A stretch of 29,351 bases of DNA, taken from positions 1 through 29,351 of the IMG/VR virus record IMGVR_UViG_3300022744_000079, one strand, 5' to 3'. Positions 1 to 7,803 of the stretch are shown here, piece by piece (within the stretch, counting starts at the first letter, position 1; the number at the start of each line of letters is the position of its first letter). The DNA is from a virus. The position numbers and the translations under genes were made by a program. Below the pieces are notes generated by a model. That model searched no databases. It was not told where the DNA came from and saw only the letters and a list, made by a program, of their open reading frames with translations.

Positions 1-1344
1 TGCCAAGGATGCAGCTGCACCCTCGTTTCCGCCCTTTGCAGACTCCCTGGAGAGCATGGACATCAGGTTCCTGTAGTCCTGCGGCGTAAACGGCTGGCCG
101 TTCTGGAACGCCTCCATGTACTTGCTGATAGCCGGGTTCATAAACGGCATCATCCCCTGCTCACCCAACGCAGCGTTGATATCGCTCAGTGGGTGTGCCG
201 AGATCGGCTGGCGGTAACCTGGAGATGTCTTTGCCGCGTCCCACGCAGCCGTTTCTGCACCGCGCAGGCCTGCCTGACGGCCAAGCACAGACGACGTCAC
301 AACCTCGCCAGCGCGGTTGGCGTTTCCACGGTCTGCCCCCAGCGCGTTCAGGTTGCCAATCAGCCGCGCGTTGTTTTGGTTCTGGATTAGGGCCAGCCCA
401 CTCAAGCCCTCGTCGGCTGAGTTCGCGCCGATCTTCGCAAGGTTCTGCTCGTTTGTGATCTGCACAGGGTTCTGTGAGATCATCCCGCGCGTCGGTGTAA
501 CGCCGGCCTCCTGGAACGCAAGCAGGCGAGATACCGCAGCCGGGTTCAGTGCCTTGTTTGCGTCCAGGGCGCCGGCCATCTCCAGGCGCAGAGATTGCTT
601 CACGCGCTCTGGCACCTGGCTGTAGTCCACTCCGGTCTGCCGAAGAACCTCGCCAATTTTCACATCGAGCTGCTGCTGTGTCATACCAGCGTTGAACAGT
701 CGCTTTGCCAACGCGGCTGCGCCCCCGGCGATGTCTGGGGCTTTTCCTCCAACAACGCCGCCCACCAGGGCCGCGACAGCTTGCCCAGCGTCAGATCCAC
801 CGGCCTCTTTTGATGCGCCGCCGGCCAACCCAGCTCCTGCCGCGCTGGATACCTGCTGCAGAGGGTTGGATGAAAACATATTTGGGGCTATGCCGGTTGA
901 GAACGTGCGCGCACCCAACTTCACTGGCGCCCCTGCAAGCCCCATGATTCCACCAGAGCCAGCCACCAGCTTGGTTGCCTCACCGACCACGCGCTCGTTG
1001 GCGCCTTGTGGCTTTGGAAGCCCAAGCCAGTCTGCACCACGCGACGCGAGCACTCCAGCAGGGACTGTCTTTCCGGTAGATCCCGTCAGCCGGTCTGTTG
1101 CATAACGGATTGGTTCAGTGAACAGCTGCGCCGAGTTCCCCAACCCCTCCATGGCATAACGCGCAGTCAGACCGAGCTGCCGCGGGATGTCGTTCAGCAC
1201 ACTTCCAGCGCGAACAGAGGCAGGCTTTGCGTCATTCTCACCTTGCATTTCAACTATTGCGTCAGCAAGCTGGCGCGCGGCCTCCTTGTCGCCGGCCTTG
1301 TCAGCGTTAACGAGCGCGTCTTGCAGTTCAGCGAGTGTTGCCAT
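1..1344 (-). CDS. Large internal virion / DNA-ejection-type protein (partial)
   Basis: The frame is open from an ATG at 1342-1344 to the left edge: 448 codons with no stop, so the C-terminus is outside the window. The N-terminus (MATLAELQDALVNADKAGDK) is a short alpha-helical segment of the kind seen at the start of many podoviral internal virion and polyvalent proteins. After it come an Ala/Gly-rich stretch around residues 120-215 (repeated AAGAGLAGG-like and VGGVVGG segments, possibly membrane-active) and a Gln/Asn/Ala-rich helical region. It follows gene 1345-2649 with no gap (TAG then ATG), as the last visible member of a run of ejection-type proteins. No enzymatic motif appears in the visible part; a transglycosylase or other domain could lie further on. 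The role is inferred from composition and position. Confidence 0.7.
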   Translation of the reverse strand, partial: MATLAELQDALVNADKAGDKEAARQLADAIVEMQGENDAKPASVRAGSVLNDIPRQLGLTARYAMEGLGNSAQLFTEPIRYATDRLTGSTGKTVPAGVLASRGADWLGLPKPQGANERVVGEATKLVAGSGGIMGLAGAPVKLGARTFSTGIAPNMFSSNPLQQVSSAAGAGLAGGASKEAGGSDAGQAVAALVGGVVGGKAPDIAGGAAALAKRLFNAGMTQQQLDVKIGEVLRQTGVDYSQVPERVKQSLRLEMAGALDANKALNPAAVSRLLAFQEAGVTPTRGMISQNPVQITNEQNLAKIGANSADEGLSGLALIQNQNNARLIGNLNALGADRGNANRAGEVVTSSVLGRQAGLRGAETAAWDAAKTSPGYRQPISAHPLSDINAALGEQGMMPFMNPAISKYMEAFQNGQPFTPQDYRNLMSMLSRESAKGGNEGAAASLA

Positions 1345-2649
1345 CTATTTGCTCCGGTGCAGTTTCACCAAGTCGTCGATTGTTCTGCCACCTGACGGCT
1401 GCTGCGTTGGCTGGTCGCCATAATCAAAGGAAGGAAGTGGCCGCACCTTGTAGAAGGCGCCCAACTTTGCTGTATCAGGGCTGCTGTTCAGGTTTTTCAG
1501 GTTGTCCTCATGCTGCTGATAGACAAACCGCGATGCGCGTGCAGACGCCCGTGCAAGCTGCTTTATCTCTGGGGCGGTCAGCTCGCTGATGTCTCCTGAG
1601 TTGGCCTTCTCTGCCAACTTTCCTTCGCTTTCGGTGATTGCGCCCTGGCCGGTCATTTGCTTGCGGCCCTGCAGCGTCATCTCTGCCAATCCACGGATCA
1701 CCTCCCTGGAGCGTGCGATGATTTCAGCGTCATCTTTGCCGGTTACCCCGAGGATCTGACCAACCTGCGCCGCGGTCATACGGGCGCCAGCAAGCGGCCC
1801 GGTGATAACCTTGCCGCTGTCTATAGCAGCCACGATGCGCTTTGCTGCGTCGACCTGTTGCACCGCGCCCTGCGCAGCTGTGTAGGTGTCCTTCACCATC
1901 GGACCAACCTGGCCGGCCAAGCTCTCGCCCATCTTTGTCTCAACCTTGGTCGTGACGTTGGTGGCCTTGGACTTGTTCTGCGACGTCGTCCACTGCTCAA
2001 ATGTGCCTGGGTAGCCCTGGCCCACTGCGTATTGATACCCCTGAATCTCAGCAGGTGCCGGGTGGTCTTTCGGCGCAGTAAACAAAGGCTTGAACGTACG
2101 CTTGTCAACCAAAGAAGCACCAGGTGCAACGGTGATAGGCGTGTTGTCCTTCTGGATGGTCTGCTGGTAGTTGAACCCGTTGATGGGGTCCAGTGCCTCC
2201 CACGCCTTGCCGAACCCTTCCCTGTCAAACGAAGCCGGCTGCGCTGGCATCGGCGCGACCTGTGCGCCAATCTGAAACTCGCCAGGGAGCGCTGAAGAAA
2301 CGTCCTGCGGCAGGCCACCAGATGTGGCAGGTTGTGCCGGTATGGAAAACCTCTTCTGCAGTGCGCGCAGTGCCACCGCGTCTTCCGTCTTCTTTTTGGC
2401 TTCGTCAATCTGCATCTGCTGGTGTGCCATCTGCAACTCGCGCGCACGCTTCATCTGCGCCGCCTCTGCCATTTGCGCCTGACGGTCTTGAGCCTGTCCG
2501 TATCCCATGATGCCGGCAAGTCCGGCACGCCCAAGGCTGTTAATAGGTTGCCCAAGCCTAGCCCCGGCCATTCCGCCAAATGCTGCAGACAGAAGGCCTT
2601 GGCCCTCTGGCGTCTTCACAAAATCACCAAATTCGTCCAGCAGTCCCAT
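1345..2649 (-). CDS. Probable internal virion / DNA ejection protein
   Basis: A 434-residue protein with a hydrophobic Gly/Ala N-terminus (GLLSAAFGGMAGARLGQ), then a Gln/Met/Ala-rich helical segment (about residues 50-90, AQMAEAAQMKRARELQMAHQQ) that is probably coiled coil, then a mixed C-terminal half. An in-frame GTG lies four codons upstream. I chose the ATG at 2647-2649 because a GGGGG Shine-Dalgarno, lying in the last codons of the upstream gene, sits at the right distance. Such long soluble proteins with an amphipathic N-terminus are typical podoviral ejection proteins, found after the tail genes. No catalytic motif is seen. The family assignment is by architecture only. Confidence 0.65.
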   Translation of the reverse strand: MGLLDEFGDFVKTPEGQGLLSAAFGGMAGARLGQPINSLGRAGLAGIMGYGQAQDRQAQMAEAAQMKRARELQMAHQQMQIDEAKKKTEDAVALRALQKRFSIPAQPATSGGLPQDVSSALPGEFQIGAQVAPMPAQPASFDREGFGKAWEALDPINGFNYQQTIQKDNTPITVAPGASLVDKRTFKPLFTAPKDHPAPAEIQGYQYAVGQGYPGTFEQWTTSQNKSKATNVTTKVETKMGESLAGQVGPMVKDTYTAAQGAVQQVDAAKRIVAAIDSGKVITGPLAGARMTAAQVGQILGVTGKDDAEIIARSREVIRGLAEMTLQGRKQMTGQGAITESEGKLAEKANSGDISELTAPEIKQLARASARASRFVYQQHEDNLKNLNSSPDTAKLGAFYKVRPLPSFDYGDQPTQQPSGGRTIDDLVKLHRSK

Positions 2650-2651
2650 GA

Positions 2652-3086
2652 TCACCCCCACATCTGCTTGCGTTGCATCATTGCCTGCATGCGCGCCTGA
2701 TCTTCAGGCGTCATCTGAGTGCCCTGCTGCGCGAGTTGCGCAAGCGTCTGCGAACCCTGTCCGTTGATTTGTGGCGGCTGACCAGGTGGATGTGGAGCGT
2801 CAGAAAGCAGCCCCTTTGCCATGTTCGCTGCGCCCAAGGCTTGCGTCGCCGGCTGCACATAGCTTCCAACAGCTCCAAGAAGACCACCAGATGTAGCTCC
2901 ACTTGCCGCCGCCGTGCTCCCTGCCCCTGTTGCTGCTGCCTCTCCAGCTAATGCAGGTGCAGCAGCGCCACCTGTGGCAACAACCGCGCCCATTAGTGCT
3001 GCCGTAGTCGCAGCGTCCTCTAGTGCCTTTTTTGGGTCTTTCCCAGACAAAATATCTGGAATAAATCCGAATGGTGAAAAGCCCAT
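2652..3086 (-). CDS. Small Ala/Gly-rich virion protein (probable ejection protein)
   Basis: A 144-residue protein opening with MGFSPFGFIPDIL and a charged DPKKALEDA segment. Residues about 25-90 are almost entirely Ala, Gly, Ser, Thr and Val and could form a membrane-inserting region. The tail is Gln/Pro/Met-rich (QTLAQLAQQG, ARMQAMMQRKQMW). It overlaps the stop of the upstream gene by one base and its own last codons carry the ribosome-binding site of the next gene, so the genes are tightly coupled. Small proteins of this composition between the tail genes and large ejection proteins are common in podoviruses, but I do not recognise a named family. Confidence 0.6.
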   Translation of the reverse strand: MGFSPFGFIPDILSGKDPKKALEDAATTAALMGAVVATGGAAAPALAGEAAATGAGSTAAASGATSGGLLGAVGSYVQPATQALGAANMAKGLLSDAPHPPGQPPQINGQGSQTLAQLAQQGTQMTPEDQARMQAMMQRKQMWG

Positions 3087-3760
3087 TATTTGCCACCTCC
3101 GCTGGTTGTTTGTGATGATGTCGCACCTGACGACCCGAGCAGGCCCGAGTAAGCGGCCATCTGCTTGTATGGCAAGTTCTGCTTCTCTTGAAACTGGTTG
3201 AACTGGAAGTCCTTGTTCTGCTGCGCCTGGTCTTGCATCTGGCCCCCAGCCTTCATCAGCTGTGCTGCGTCGGTGTAGGCCTGGTTCCCATACTGCGGCG
3301 CCATGCCGAGTGCCTGCATCTGGTTGGCGCGGTCAGTGTTGTATGCGTTTCCGTACATCTGTGTCGCGATATCGCCCATTTGCTGCATGCCGGTCTGGGC
3401 TATGCCTGAGTTGCCAAACGAGCCACTGCGTGCCTGAAGCGCACCCATGTTTGCCATGACTCCGGTCTGCGCCTTGTTGACCATGGAGTCGAGGTAGGGG
3501 TTTGTGTTACCACCCTTGAGCGTGTCTTGCAGAGTCTGGTTGGCCTGGTTCATCGTCGGGTCGCCGTTCTGCGCCCGGTTTTGAATCATGTTGATGCCAG
3601 CCTGCTGCGTGCCGTTCATATCGGCATAACGCTGTCCTCCGTATGGAGTAAAGCCAGACGAGTTGACCTTTGCAGCAGTCTGGGTTGCGTAGTCAATCAG
3701 CGGACTGAAACGAGCGTCCACCTGGTTAGTTGTTGTTTGTCCACCGCCACCACCGCTCAT
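3086..3760 (-). CDS. Gln/Asn/Gly-rich virion protein (probable ejection or tail-associated)
   Basis: A 224-residue protein beginning MSGGGGGQTTT and ending GATSSQTTSGGGK, with low-complexity ends around a Gln/Asn/Met-rich core (NPYLDSMVNKAQTGV, ARSGSFGNSGIAQTGMQQMG). The NPYLD...V and RSGSFGNSG segments recur in my recollection of phage proteins annotated as DNA transfer or tail-associated proteins. Start ATG 3758-3760 overlaps the upstream stop in an ATGA, and its end overlaps the next start by one base. No enzymatic motif is present. I infer a structural role from composition and from its place among ejection proteins. Confidence 0.6.
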   Translation of the reverse strand: MSGGGGGQTTTNQVDARFSPLIDYATQTAAKVNSSGFTPYGGQRYADMNGTQQAGINMIQNRAQNGDPTMNQANQTLQDTLKGGNTNPYLDSMVNKAQTGVMANMGALQARSGSFGNSGIAQTGMQQMGDIATQMYGNAYNTDRANQMQALGMAPQYGNQAYTDAAQLMKAGGQMQDQAQQNKDFQFNQFQEKQNLPYKQMAAYSGLLGSSGATSSQTTSGGGK

Positions 3761-4164
3761 GATGCCACCTCCAAAATTTCATAGACTGGTTCGAACCCAG
3801 CCTTCATCCTGTACAAACGCGCCTGCGCAGGCTTCGCAGCGCATCGCACCTTTGAGCACCCCAAATCCCTTGCGAGTTGTTTGATTGCGTCAAAATAATT
3901 TTCAAAACTGGCGTTGTGTGCGACCAGGTCGGTGATCATCAGAACCCGAACATTGGGCAGTTGATCTACGCGCACCACGCCCCACCCAACCGTCTGCGAG
4001 TCCATTGTCATCTCTAGTAAAGAGCGCTCACCACGGGACAGCAGCATCTTCAGCTGGTCGCCGGTGATCTCACCGCCTGATGTGTCGCACGCTTCGTGCA
4101 GGCACGACGCGCCGCGCTTCCACGCTATGTCTATGTGGGTCGATGGGACTGGTATGAGCTGCAT
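3757..4164 (-). CDS. GNAT-like phage protein
   Basis: A 135-residue protein starting MQLIPVPSTHIDIAW. The frame is open 20 codons further, but the ATG at 4162-4164 overlaps the upstream stop as TGATG and follows a GGGGG ribosome-binding site, so I use it. The layout (GVVRVDQLPNVRVLMITDLV, then FENYFDAIKQLARDLGCSKVRCAAKPAQARLYRMKAGFEPVYEIL) matches the beta4/alpha3 and C-terminal strands of GNAT-fold proteins, which often occur among podoviral tail and ejection genes. The acetyl-CoA-binding R/Q-x-x-G-x-G/A loop is not clearly present, so it may not be an active acetyltransferase. Its virion role is unknown. Confidence 0.65.
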   Translation of the reverse strand: MQLIPVPSTHIDIAWKRGASCLHEACDTSGGEITGDQLKMLLSRGERSLLEMTMDSQTVGWGVVRVDQLPNVRVLMITDLVAHNASFENYFDAIKQLARDLGCSKVRCAAKPAQARLYRMKAGFEPVYEILEVAS

Positions 4165-4454
4165 CAGGCCCCCGTCAGGAACCTGCACTGCACCCATGTG
4201 CCTGGTGTCCCACTCACGGTGCACATCCAGCCATAAATCACGTACTTCGAAGATGCCGCGCCGGCCTCAACCGGTGCGCTGTTCTTCACGAAGTCGCCCT
4301 GCTTCCAGGTGCCTGTAGTCGGAGCCGCAGTGGTCGCGCCGTAGAACGCCTCGGCCTTGCCCTCGCTGAGTGCGTTGACCGTGTACGCGATCTGCTTGTA
4401 CCAGCGCGTGGTTTCAGCGTCAACGCTGGAGCGCGGTGTGACGTTGAGCTTCAC
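4164..4454 (-). CDS. Small conserved-type phage protein, possible tail-fibre/decoration module
   Basis: A 96-residue protein. The second half (TGTWKQGDFVKNSAPVEAG, then VIYGWMCTVSGTPGTWVQ) has the G-x-W-x-x-G-D-x-V-x-N-x-x-P and G-W-x-C-x-x-x-G-x-P-G-T-W signatures common at the C-termini of phage tail-fibre and tail-spike proteins and of free-standing small virion proteins, which are often predicted to bind carbohydrate. Here the module is free-standing with a short N-terminal helix. It overlaps gene 4451-5905 by four bases (ATGA) and the next gene by one. The receptor-binding or decoration role is inferred from the motif alone. Confidence 0.6.
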   Translation of the reverse strand: MKLNVTPRSSVDAETTRWYKQIAYTVNALSEGKAEAFYGATTAAPTTGTWKQGDFVKNSAPVEAGAASSKYVIYGWMCTVSGTPGTWVQCRFLTGA

Positions 4455-5905
4455 GAATCACCCTCTGGCGTTAGATTCGCAACAACCCCTAGTGTGCGCA
4501 CATCACCCGTGAACGTAAAAGACGCCCGGTGGAACCTGGCAGACTGCAGGACATCAAACTTTCCGTTGACGATGGTGCCAGACGGCCCGGTGGTAAGAGC
4601 CTCACCCTCGGACATCTTTGAGTACGCCTGACCACTTGCCGTGGGCGGCGCATAGCCAGGTGCGAACCGCAGCCTGATTCCAGACAGCAGCGACACCGCA
4701 TCGTCGTCGCCCATGTCGCCGGTTGTGAACCCGCTGGGTCCTGCAACCCCGGTGATGGTCTGCAGTTGGTGCGAAGTATTGAACGCCGACAGCGCGCGGC
4801 CACCGGACAGCCACACCTGGGAGTCGAACGAGTATGGAGAAAGTCCGTCGATGGTTGAGGCGAAGCTGGTCAACCCGTCAATGGTTGTTCCAGCGGATGT
4901 GTAGTTCATCACCGACTCGACGCTCAGTGTGCACAAGCCCCACTGCTTTGTCTGCATGTGGTAGACCATGACAGAGTCCAGCGCCGTGGAACCCTGCGAT
5001 GCGTAGAAGATCCACACGGAGTTGTTCTGCTTGTCGAACACGCACTGCGTCTTGTACCGGTACGATGGGCTGGAGTTGGAGTAGAACCACTGGCGCACCT
5101 CTCCAACCCCCAACGGAGTTGGCCGAGATCCATCGAACAGCCAGATATTGTCTGCGCCGATGATGAAGTGAGCCCCACCAACATCGCACCAGGCATCTGG
5201 CCCAATACAACCTGCATCTCCACCAGGCACCTGGACAAAGTCCCAAACGGACGGTGCACCAACAAACTGCCCAACATGGATTGCCTTCTCTTTGTAGGCG
5301 ATTGCGTATTCACCCAAGCGGCCACCTGCTGTGATCTGCCCTGGGGTTGAAACAAGCAGGCCAGTCGCACACAGCGTGGCAACAGACGGGGTCCACGATG
5401 TCTCATCGTAGGTCGCGCAACACCACCATCGGTTCTGTGATGTGCCGTAGGTGCCGTCCACGGTGTTCATCGCCATGACGAACGAGCCAACCGTGAACAG
5501 GATCTTGGCCTTCGGCGCCGTGGCGATTGTGGAGAACCCAGCGCCAGTTGAGCGCTGGATGTAGTCGGACAGGTTCGCAGCCAAGGTCGAGTTGCCGAAC
5601 TGCGCGATCTGCCAGCGGGAGTCCGTGCCGCCCGTATAGACAGCGCCAGACACATCGACCCACGACCCTGCAGACAGCTCATACAGCTTGGTCTGCGTCC
5701 CTGCGATGATCCGGCGGGTATCGTCCAACTTTGTGACCACTGCAGCGCCCTGGCATGCAGCAGCAAGTGCCGGCGTGCTGGCCGGCGTGAATGGCGTTGG
5801 CGAGGCCTTCATGCCTTGCTCGTAGGGGATGAAGTTCGTGCATGACGTAACCACACCAGGCGTGGTCGGGTCAGCGTCAGGCGCAAAGCCTGTCAGCTTA
5901 AACAC
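4451..5905 (-). CDS. Probable tail hub / DNA-stabilisation protein, P22 gp10-like in size and place
   Basis: A 484-residue protein rich in beta strands, Trp, Tyr and Gly. Repeated blade-like segments are visible, for example TRRIIAGTQTKLYEL, DSRWQIAQFGNSTLAANLSDYIQRS, GGAHFIIGADNIWLFDGSRPTPLG and NSVWIFYASQ. This beta-propeller-like pattern is typical of podoviral head-tail completion (tail hub) proteins. P22 gp10 is about 470 residues and, like this one, lies just after the gp4-type adaptor gene. It overlaps the adaptor gene by eight bases. The assignment rests on fold-like repeats, length and gene order; I cannot confirm the family by search. Confidence 0.55.
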   Translation of the reverse strand: MFKLTGFAPDADPTTPGVVTSCTNFIPYEQGMKASPTPFTPASTPALAAACQGAAVVTKLDDTRRIIAGTQTKLYELSAGSWVDVSGAVYTGGTDSRWQIAQFGNSTLAANLSDYIQRSTGAGFSTIATAPKAKILFTVGSFVMAMNTVDGTYGTSQNRWWCCATYDETSWTPSVATLCATGLLVSTPGQITAGGRLGEYAIAYKEKAIHVGQFVGAPSVWDFVQVPGGDAGCIGPDAWCDVGGAHFIIGADNIWLFDGSRPTPLGVGEVRQWFYSNSSPSYRYKTQCVFDKQNNSVWIFYASQGSTALDSVMVYHMQTKQWGLCTLSVESVMNYTSAGTTIDGLTSFASTIDGLSPYSFDSQVWLSGGRALSAFNTSHQLQTITGVAGPSGFTTGDMGDDDAVSLLSGIRLRFAPGYAPPTASGQAYSKMSEGEALTTGPSGTIVNGKFDVLQSARFHRASFTFTGDVRTLGVVANLTPEGDS

Positions 5906-6497
5906 TGCTGCGCACCTTTATCTGCATGGAGCCGATGTATGGCTGTCCGCGGCGCTCTGAGAACCGCTTCACGGAGTCAATCGACAGCGTGATATTGCTT
6001 GTCAGCGTTGCAACAGCCGCATCGTTGCGCACGTACTTTGCACCATATAGGCAGGCAGCGTCCAGGTACAACTCGGGTGCGTTTTCGATCAGCCAGTTGG
6101 TTGGCGCCGCCTCGGACAGGTTCTGGAATTTCGGGATGTAGTACAGGGTGTACGTCTGGCCGTCAGACGCGCCCCAGATGCGCAGTTTGCCGCTCTCCAG
6201 CGAGTAGTATGCAGGGGCAGAGCTGTTGGCGATTGGCGCATTCGCCAGGGCCACGTAGTCCAGGGAGCGCGCAGCTCCGTTGTACGTCACAGAAACCCGG
6301 GCAACAGTGTCGAAGTCGGTTGGCAGCGTTGCGTACCCGCTGGTGGTCGTGCCATCGACGGAGATTTGCAGCTCCTTGATGTGGAGCTCACGGAACAGGT
6401 ACGCCTCTGCCAGCTCGATGAAGGTTGGGATCTTCGCCGTCAGGTCTGTACGGTGCAAAAAATCCGCAACATTCGATTGCAGTGTGGTGTAGTTCAT
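5898..6497 (-). CDS. Head-tail adaptor protein (gp6/P22 gp4-like)
   Basis: A 199-residue protein starting MNYTTLQSNVADFLHRTDLTAKIPTFIELAE. The pattern YxxLxxxVxxFLxRxDL...IPxFIxLAExxLxREL, followed by a beta-rich middle (GYATLPTDFDTVARVSV, LRIWGASDGQTYTLYYIPKF) and a helical tail (NAPELYLDAACLYGAKYV...), is the signature of phage adaptor proteins that dock below the portal. The start overlaps the upstream stop by four bases. The gene sits between small head-joining proteins and the probable tail hub, as expected. Confidence 0.75.
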   Translation of the reverse strand: MNYTTLQSNVADFLHRTDLTAKIPTFIELAEAYLFRELHIKELQISVDGTTTSGYATLPTDFDTVARVSVTYNGAARSLDYVALANAPIANSSAPAYYSLESGKLRIWGASDGQTYTLYYIPKFQNLSEAAPTNWLIENAPELYLDAACLYGAKYVRNDAAVATLTSNITLSIDSVKRFSERRGQPYIGSMQIKVRSSV

Positions 6498-6811
6498 TTC
6501 AGGAACTTATCAAACGTGACCATCTTGGGGTTGTCGCGCAGCCAGGTCAGGATCTGGTGCTTGCGCTCCGCGGCGCTCTTGTAGGTGTCGTTGATGCGCG
6601 TCAGCTCGGCCATGGGGATGAACCCAACATGGTGGCTGTCACCCCAGCGGTCACCAGCGGTGTGAATGCGACGCGCGTGCGCCTCTTCCAGCATCGGTGC
6701 GGCGTCATAGGTAAGTTTGCTGACGGCCTGGTCGCCCTCCAGGATGATCTGGCGTCGGATGCCGTACTCGTTGACACCCTCATCAATCGTGACATTGGCA
6801 TCGAGTTCCAT
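6494..6811 (-). CDS. Conserved-type phage protein of unknown function in the head-joining cluster
   Basis: A 105-residue charged protein (ILEGDQAVSKLTYDAAPMLEEAHARRIHTAGDRWGDSHHVGFIPMAEL) followed by a helical Lys/Arg-rich tail ending MVTFDKFLK. It abuts the preceding gene (stop 6812-6814) and overlaps the adaptor gene by four bases, so it is translated within the head-tail joining block. I recall similar short ORFs beside adaptor genes in podoviruses, always without assigned function. There is no transmembrane segment, signal peptide or catalytic motif. A head-completion role is inferred only from position. Confidence 0.65.
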   Translation of the reverse strand: MELDANVTIDEGVNEYGIRRQIILEGDQAVSKLTYDAAPMLEEAHARRIHTAGDRWGDSHHVGFIPMAELTRINDTYKSAAERKHQILTWLRDNPKMVTFDKFLK

Positions 6812-7102
6812 TTAGATGTCCTCGACTGGTGATACCTGGACAACGCCTGCGGCTGACTGCTGAATGGCGGCAATGTGCGTGCAGCCAAGTGTCGCCAGGA
6901 TCACCGCCTCTGACGGCTGCACCAGCAGGTCAGTGGCAACCGCTGTCTGCGCGCCTGTGCCGATCCGTACACATGCCGAAACAGTCGCAGAGATACGGAC
7001 ATAGCGGGGGACTGCGCCGTTAGATGCCAGGGGGATAGTGGCCCCCGCAGATGCCGCGCCGGTTGTGATGTTCACACCAGTAGCGAAGATTTGAAGGGCC
7101 AT
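6812..7102 (-). CDS. Small beta-rich virion protein (possible decoration protein)
   Basis: A 96-residue protein of short Ala/Val/Thr-rich strands (MALQIFATGVNITTGAASAGATIPL, PRYVRISATVSACVRIGTG, LLVQPSEAVILATLGCTHIAAIQ). This beta-sandwich-like composition and its position after the capsid gene fit a capsid decoration or stabilising protein. A GGAG ribosome-binding site lies eight bases before ATG 7100-7102. Between it and the capsid gene lie an HNH gene and two copies of the 20-bp motif, so it was probably directly next to the capsid gene before the insertion. No named family is recognised. Confidence 0.6.
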   Translation of the reverse strand: MALQIFATGVNITTGAASAGATIPLASNGAVPRYVRISATVSACVRIGTGAQTAVATDLLVQPSEAVILATLGCTHIAAIQQSAAGVVQVSPVEDI

Positions 7103-7130
7103 TTTGAATACTCCACAAGTTACTGAGGGT

Positions 7131-7150
7131 AATTGTCCAAAGTGGTAAAG
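7131..7150 (-). promoter_or_regulatory. 20-bp boxA-like motif, copy A
   Basis: Minus-strand CCTTTACCACTTTGGACAAT. It matches the other four copies at the fixed positions except C for A at position 10. It lies after the HNH stop and 28 bases before the ATG of gene 6812-7102. Its 5' end overlaps a short GC hairpin (7150-7163). Confidence 0.7.
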
Positions 7151-7163
7151 GGGCCAAAGCCCC
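7148..7163 (-). terminator. Short hairpin after HNH gene, weak intrinsic terminator
   Basis: On the minus strand GGGGC-TTTG-GCCCC is followed by only TTT. The five-base-pair GC stem lies eight bases past the HNH stop codon. The T-tract is short, so any termination is probably weak. Part of the 3' arm is shared with motif copy A. Confidence 0.4.
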
Positions 7164-7171
7164 TGCCTAGT

Positions 7172-7753
7172 TCAGATATGCCGCCACGTTTTGCGGTAGC
7201 GGATTCGCTCTATTGCGCTCTTGGAAACTCCATGCAGTTCTGCAAGTGTTTTCAAAGAGAGTTTTGATTCCCTAATTCCAAGAACAATCTCATTTGTAAG
7301 TTTTGCAGCGCCACACTCTTCGCCTTTTGCTTTCTTGAGTGGCTGAACCTTCCGCATCCGTGCGAATGCGTCTTTGATGTTTTGGCTTTGAGTACCTGCC
7401 TCTAGGTGGTCAGGGTTAACGCAGCGCGGGTTGTCGCAACTGTGCATGATGACCATTCCTTCAGGTATCTGGCCTTTATGGATTTCGTATGAGAGTCGGT
7501 GCGCTAAAACCTGCTTGGCACCCTTTCCACCTAGACCAATGCTTCCGTAACCCTTGCCAACCAACCTACCCTTCCATATCCAGCAAGAATCTGTTTTCTC
7601 TATCTGCCTGAAGAACCTTTCTTCTATCGGCGCTTCGGACCTACGAACATCCAAAAACAGCCCAGCCCGCTTATCTCTTGCGTAATGTGCACCGCACAAA
7701 CCGCGAGAAATAGACGGGCTGGAACAGCCAAATTCAGTACACAACTTAGACAT
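7172..7753 (-). CDS. HNH homing-type endonuclease (sense insertion after capsid gene)
   Basis: A 193-residue protein. Residues 5-23 form a C-x4-C-x9-C-x2-H zinc knuckle. The central block has the HNH_3 pattern: LAHRLSYEIHKGQIPEGM, then VIMHSCDNPRCVNPDHLEAGT, then Q-N. The C-terminus (TLAELHGVSKSAIERIRYRKTW) is a helix-turn-helix DNA-binding segment, and the A-K-L-T..V..I repeat before it is NUMOD-like. I chose ATG 7751-7753 because GGAGG sits five bases upstream; an in-frame GTG four codons earlier is less likely. That GGAGG is locked in a hairpin. The gene is a selfish insertion in the intergenic gap after the capsid gene, flanked on both sides by copies of the 20-bp motif. It has no expected virion role. 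Confidence 0.9.
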   Translation of the reverse strand: MSKLCTEFGCSSPSISRGLCGAHYARDKRAGLFLDVRRSEAPIEERFFRQIEKTDSCWIWKGRLVGKGYGSIGLGGKGAKQVLAHRLSYEIHKGQIPEGMVIMHSCDNPRCVNPDHLEAGTQSQNIKDAFARMRKVQPLKKAKGEECGAAKLTNEIVLGIRESKLSLKTLAELHGVSKSAIERIRYRKTWRHI

Positions 7754-7781
7754 AAAAACCTCCACTTGTTTAAGGTGGAGG
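7754..7781 (-). terminator. Intrinsic-terminator-like hairpin after capsid gene; sequesters the HNH ribosome-binding site
   Basis: Minus-strand arms CCTCCA(C)CTT and AAGTGGAGG close on an AAAC loop, followed by TTTTT. It lies about 20 bases after the capsid stop. The GGAGG ribosome-binding site of the HNH gene is in the 3' arm and the T-tract touches its ATG, so one structure can both end capsid mRNA and hide the HNH start. Confidence 0.65.
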
Positions 7782-7782
7782 A

Positions 7783-7802
7783 ATTGTCTAAATTGGTAAA
7801 GG
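7783..7802 (-). promoter_or_regulatory. 20-bp boxA-like motif, copy B
   Basis: Minus-strand CCTTTACCAATTTAGACAAT. It begins right after the TAA stop of the capsid gene and immediately precedes the terminator-like hairpin. With copy A it brackets the HNH gene. Confidence 0.7.
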
Positions 7803-7803
7803 G

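Noticed and set aside
1657-2295. Plus-strand 212-codon frame
   Set aside because: It is antisense to the ejection-type protein 1345-2649, of biased composition (Arg, Leu, Cys, His), with no ribosome-binding site or neighbours on that strand.
3757-4224. Longer starts for genes 3757-4164, 11404-11724, 21726-22106, 19793-20122 and 28592-28912
   Set aside because: In each case the longer frame runs into the upstream gene, while a start codon overlaps the upstream stop in TGATG or ATGA form, the pattern of neighbouring genes.
7131-7153. The 20-bp motif as a sigma70 promoter
   Set aside because: TTTACC and GACAAT are only eight bases apart, far too close for -35 and -10 boxes, in all five copies.
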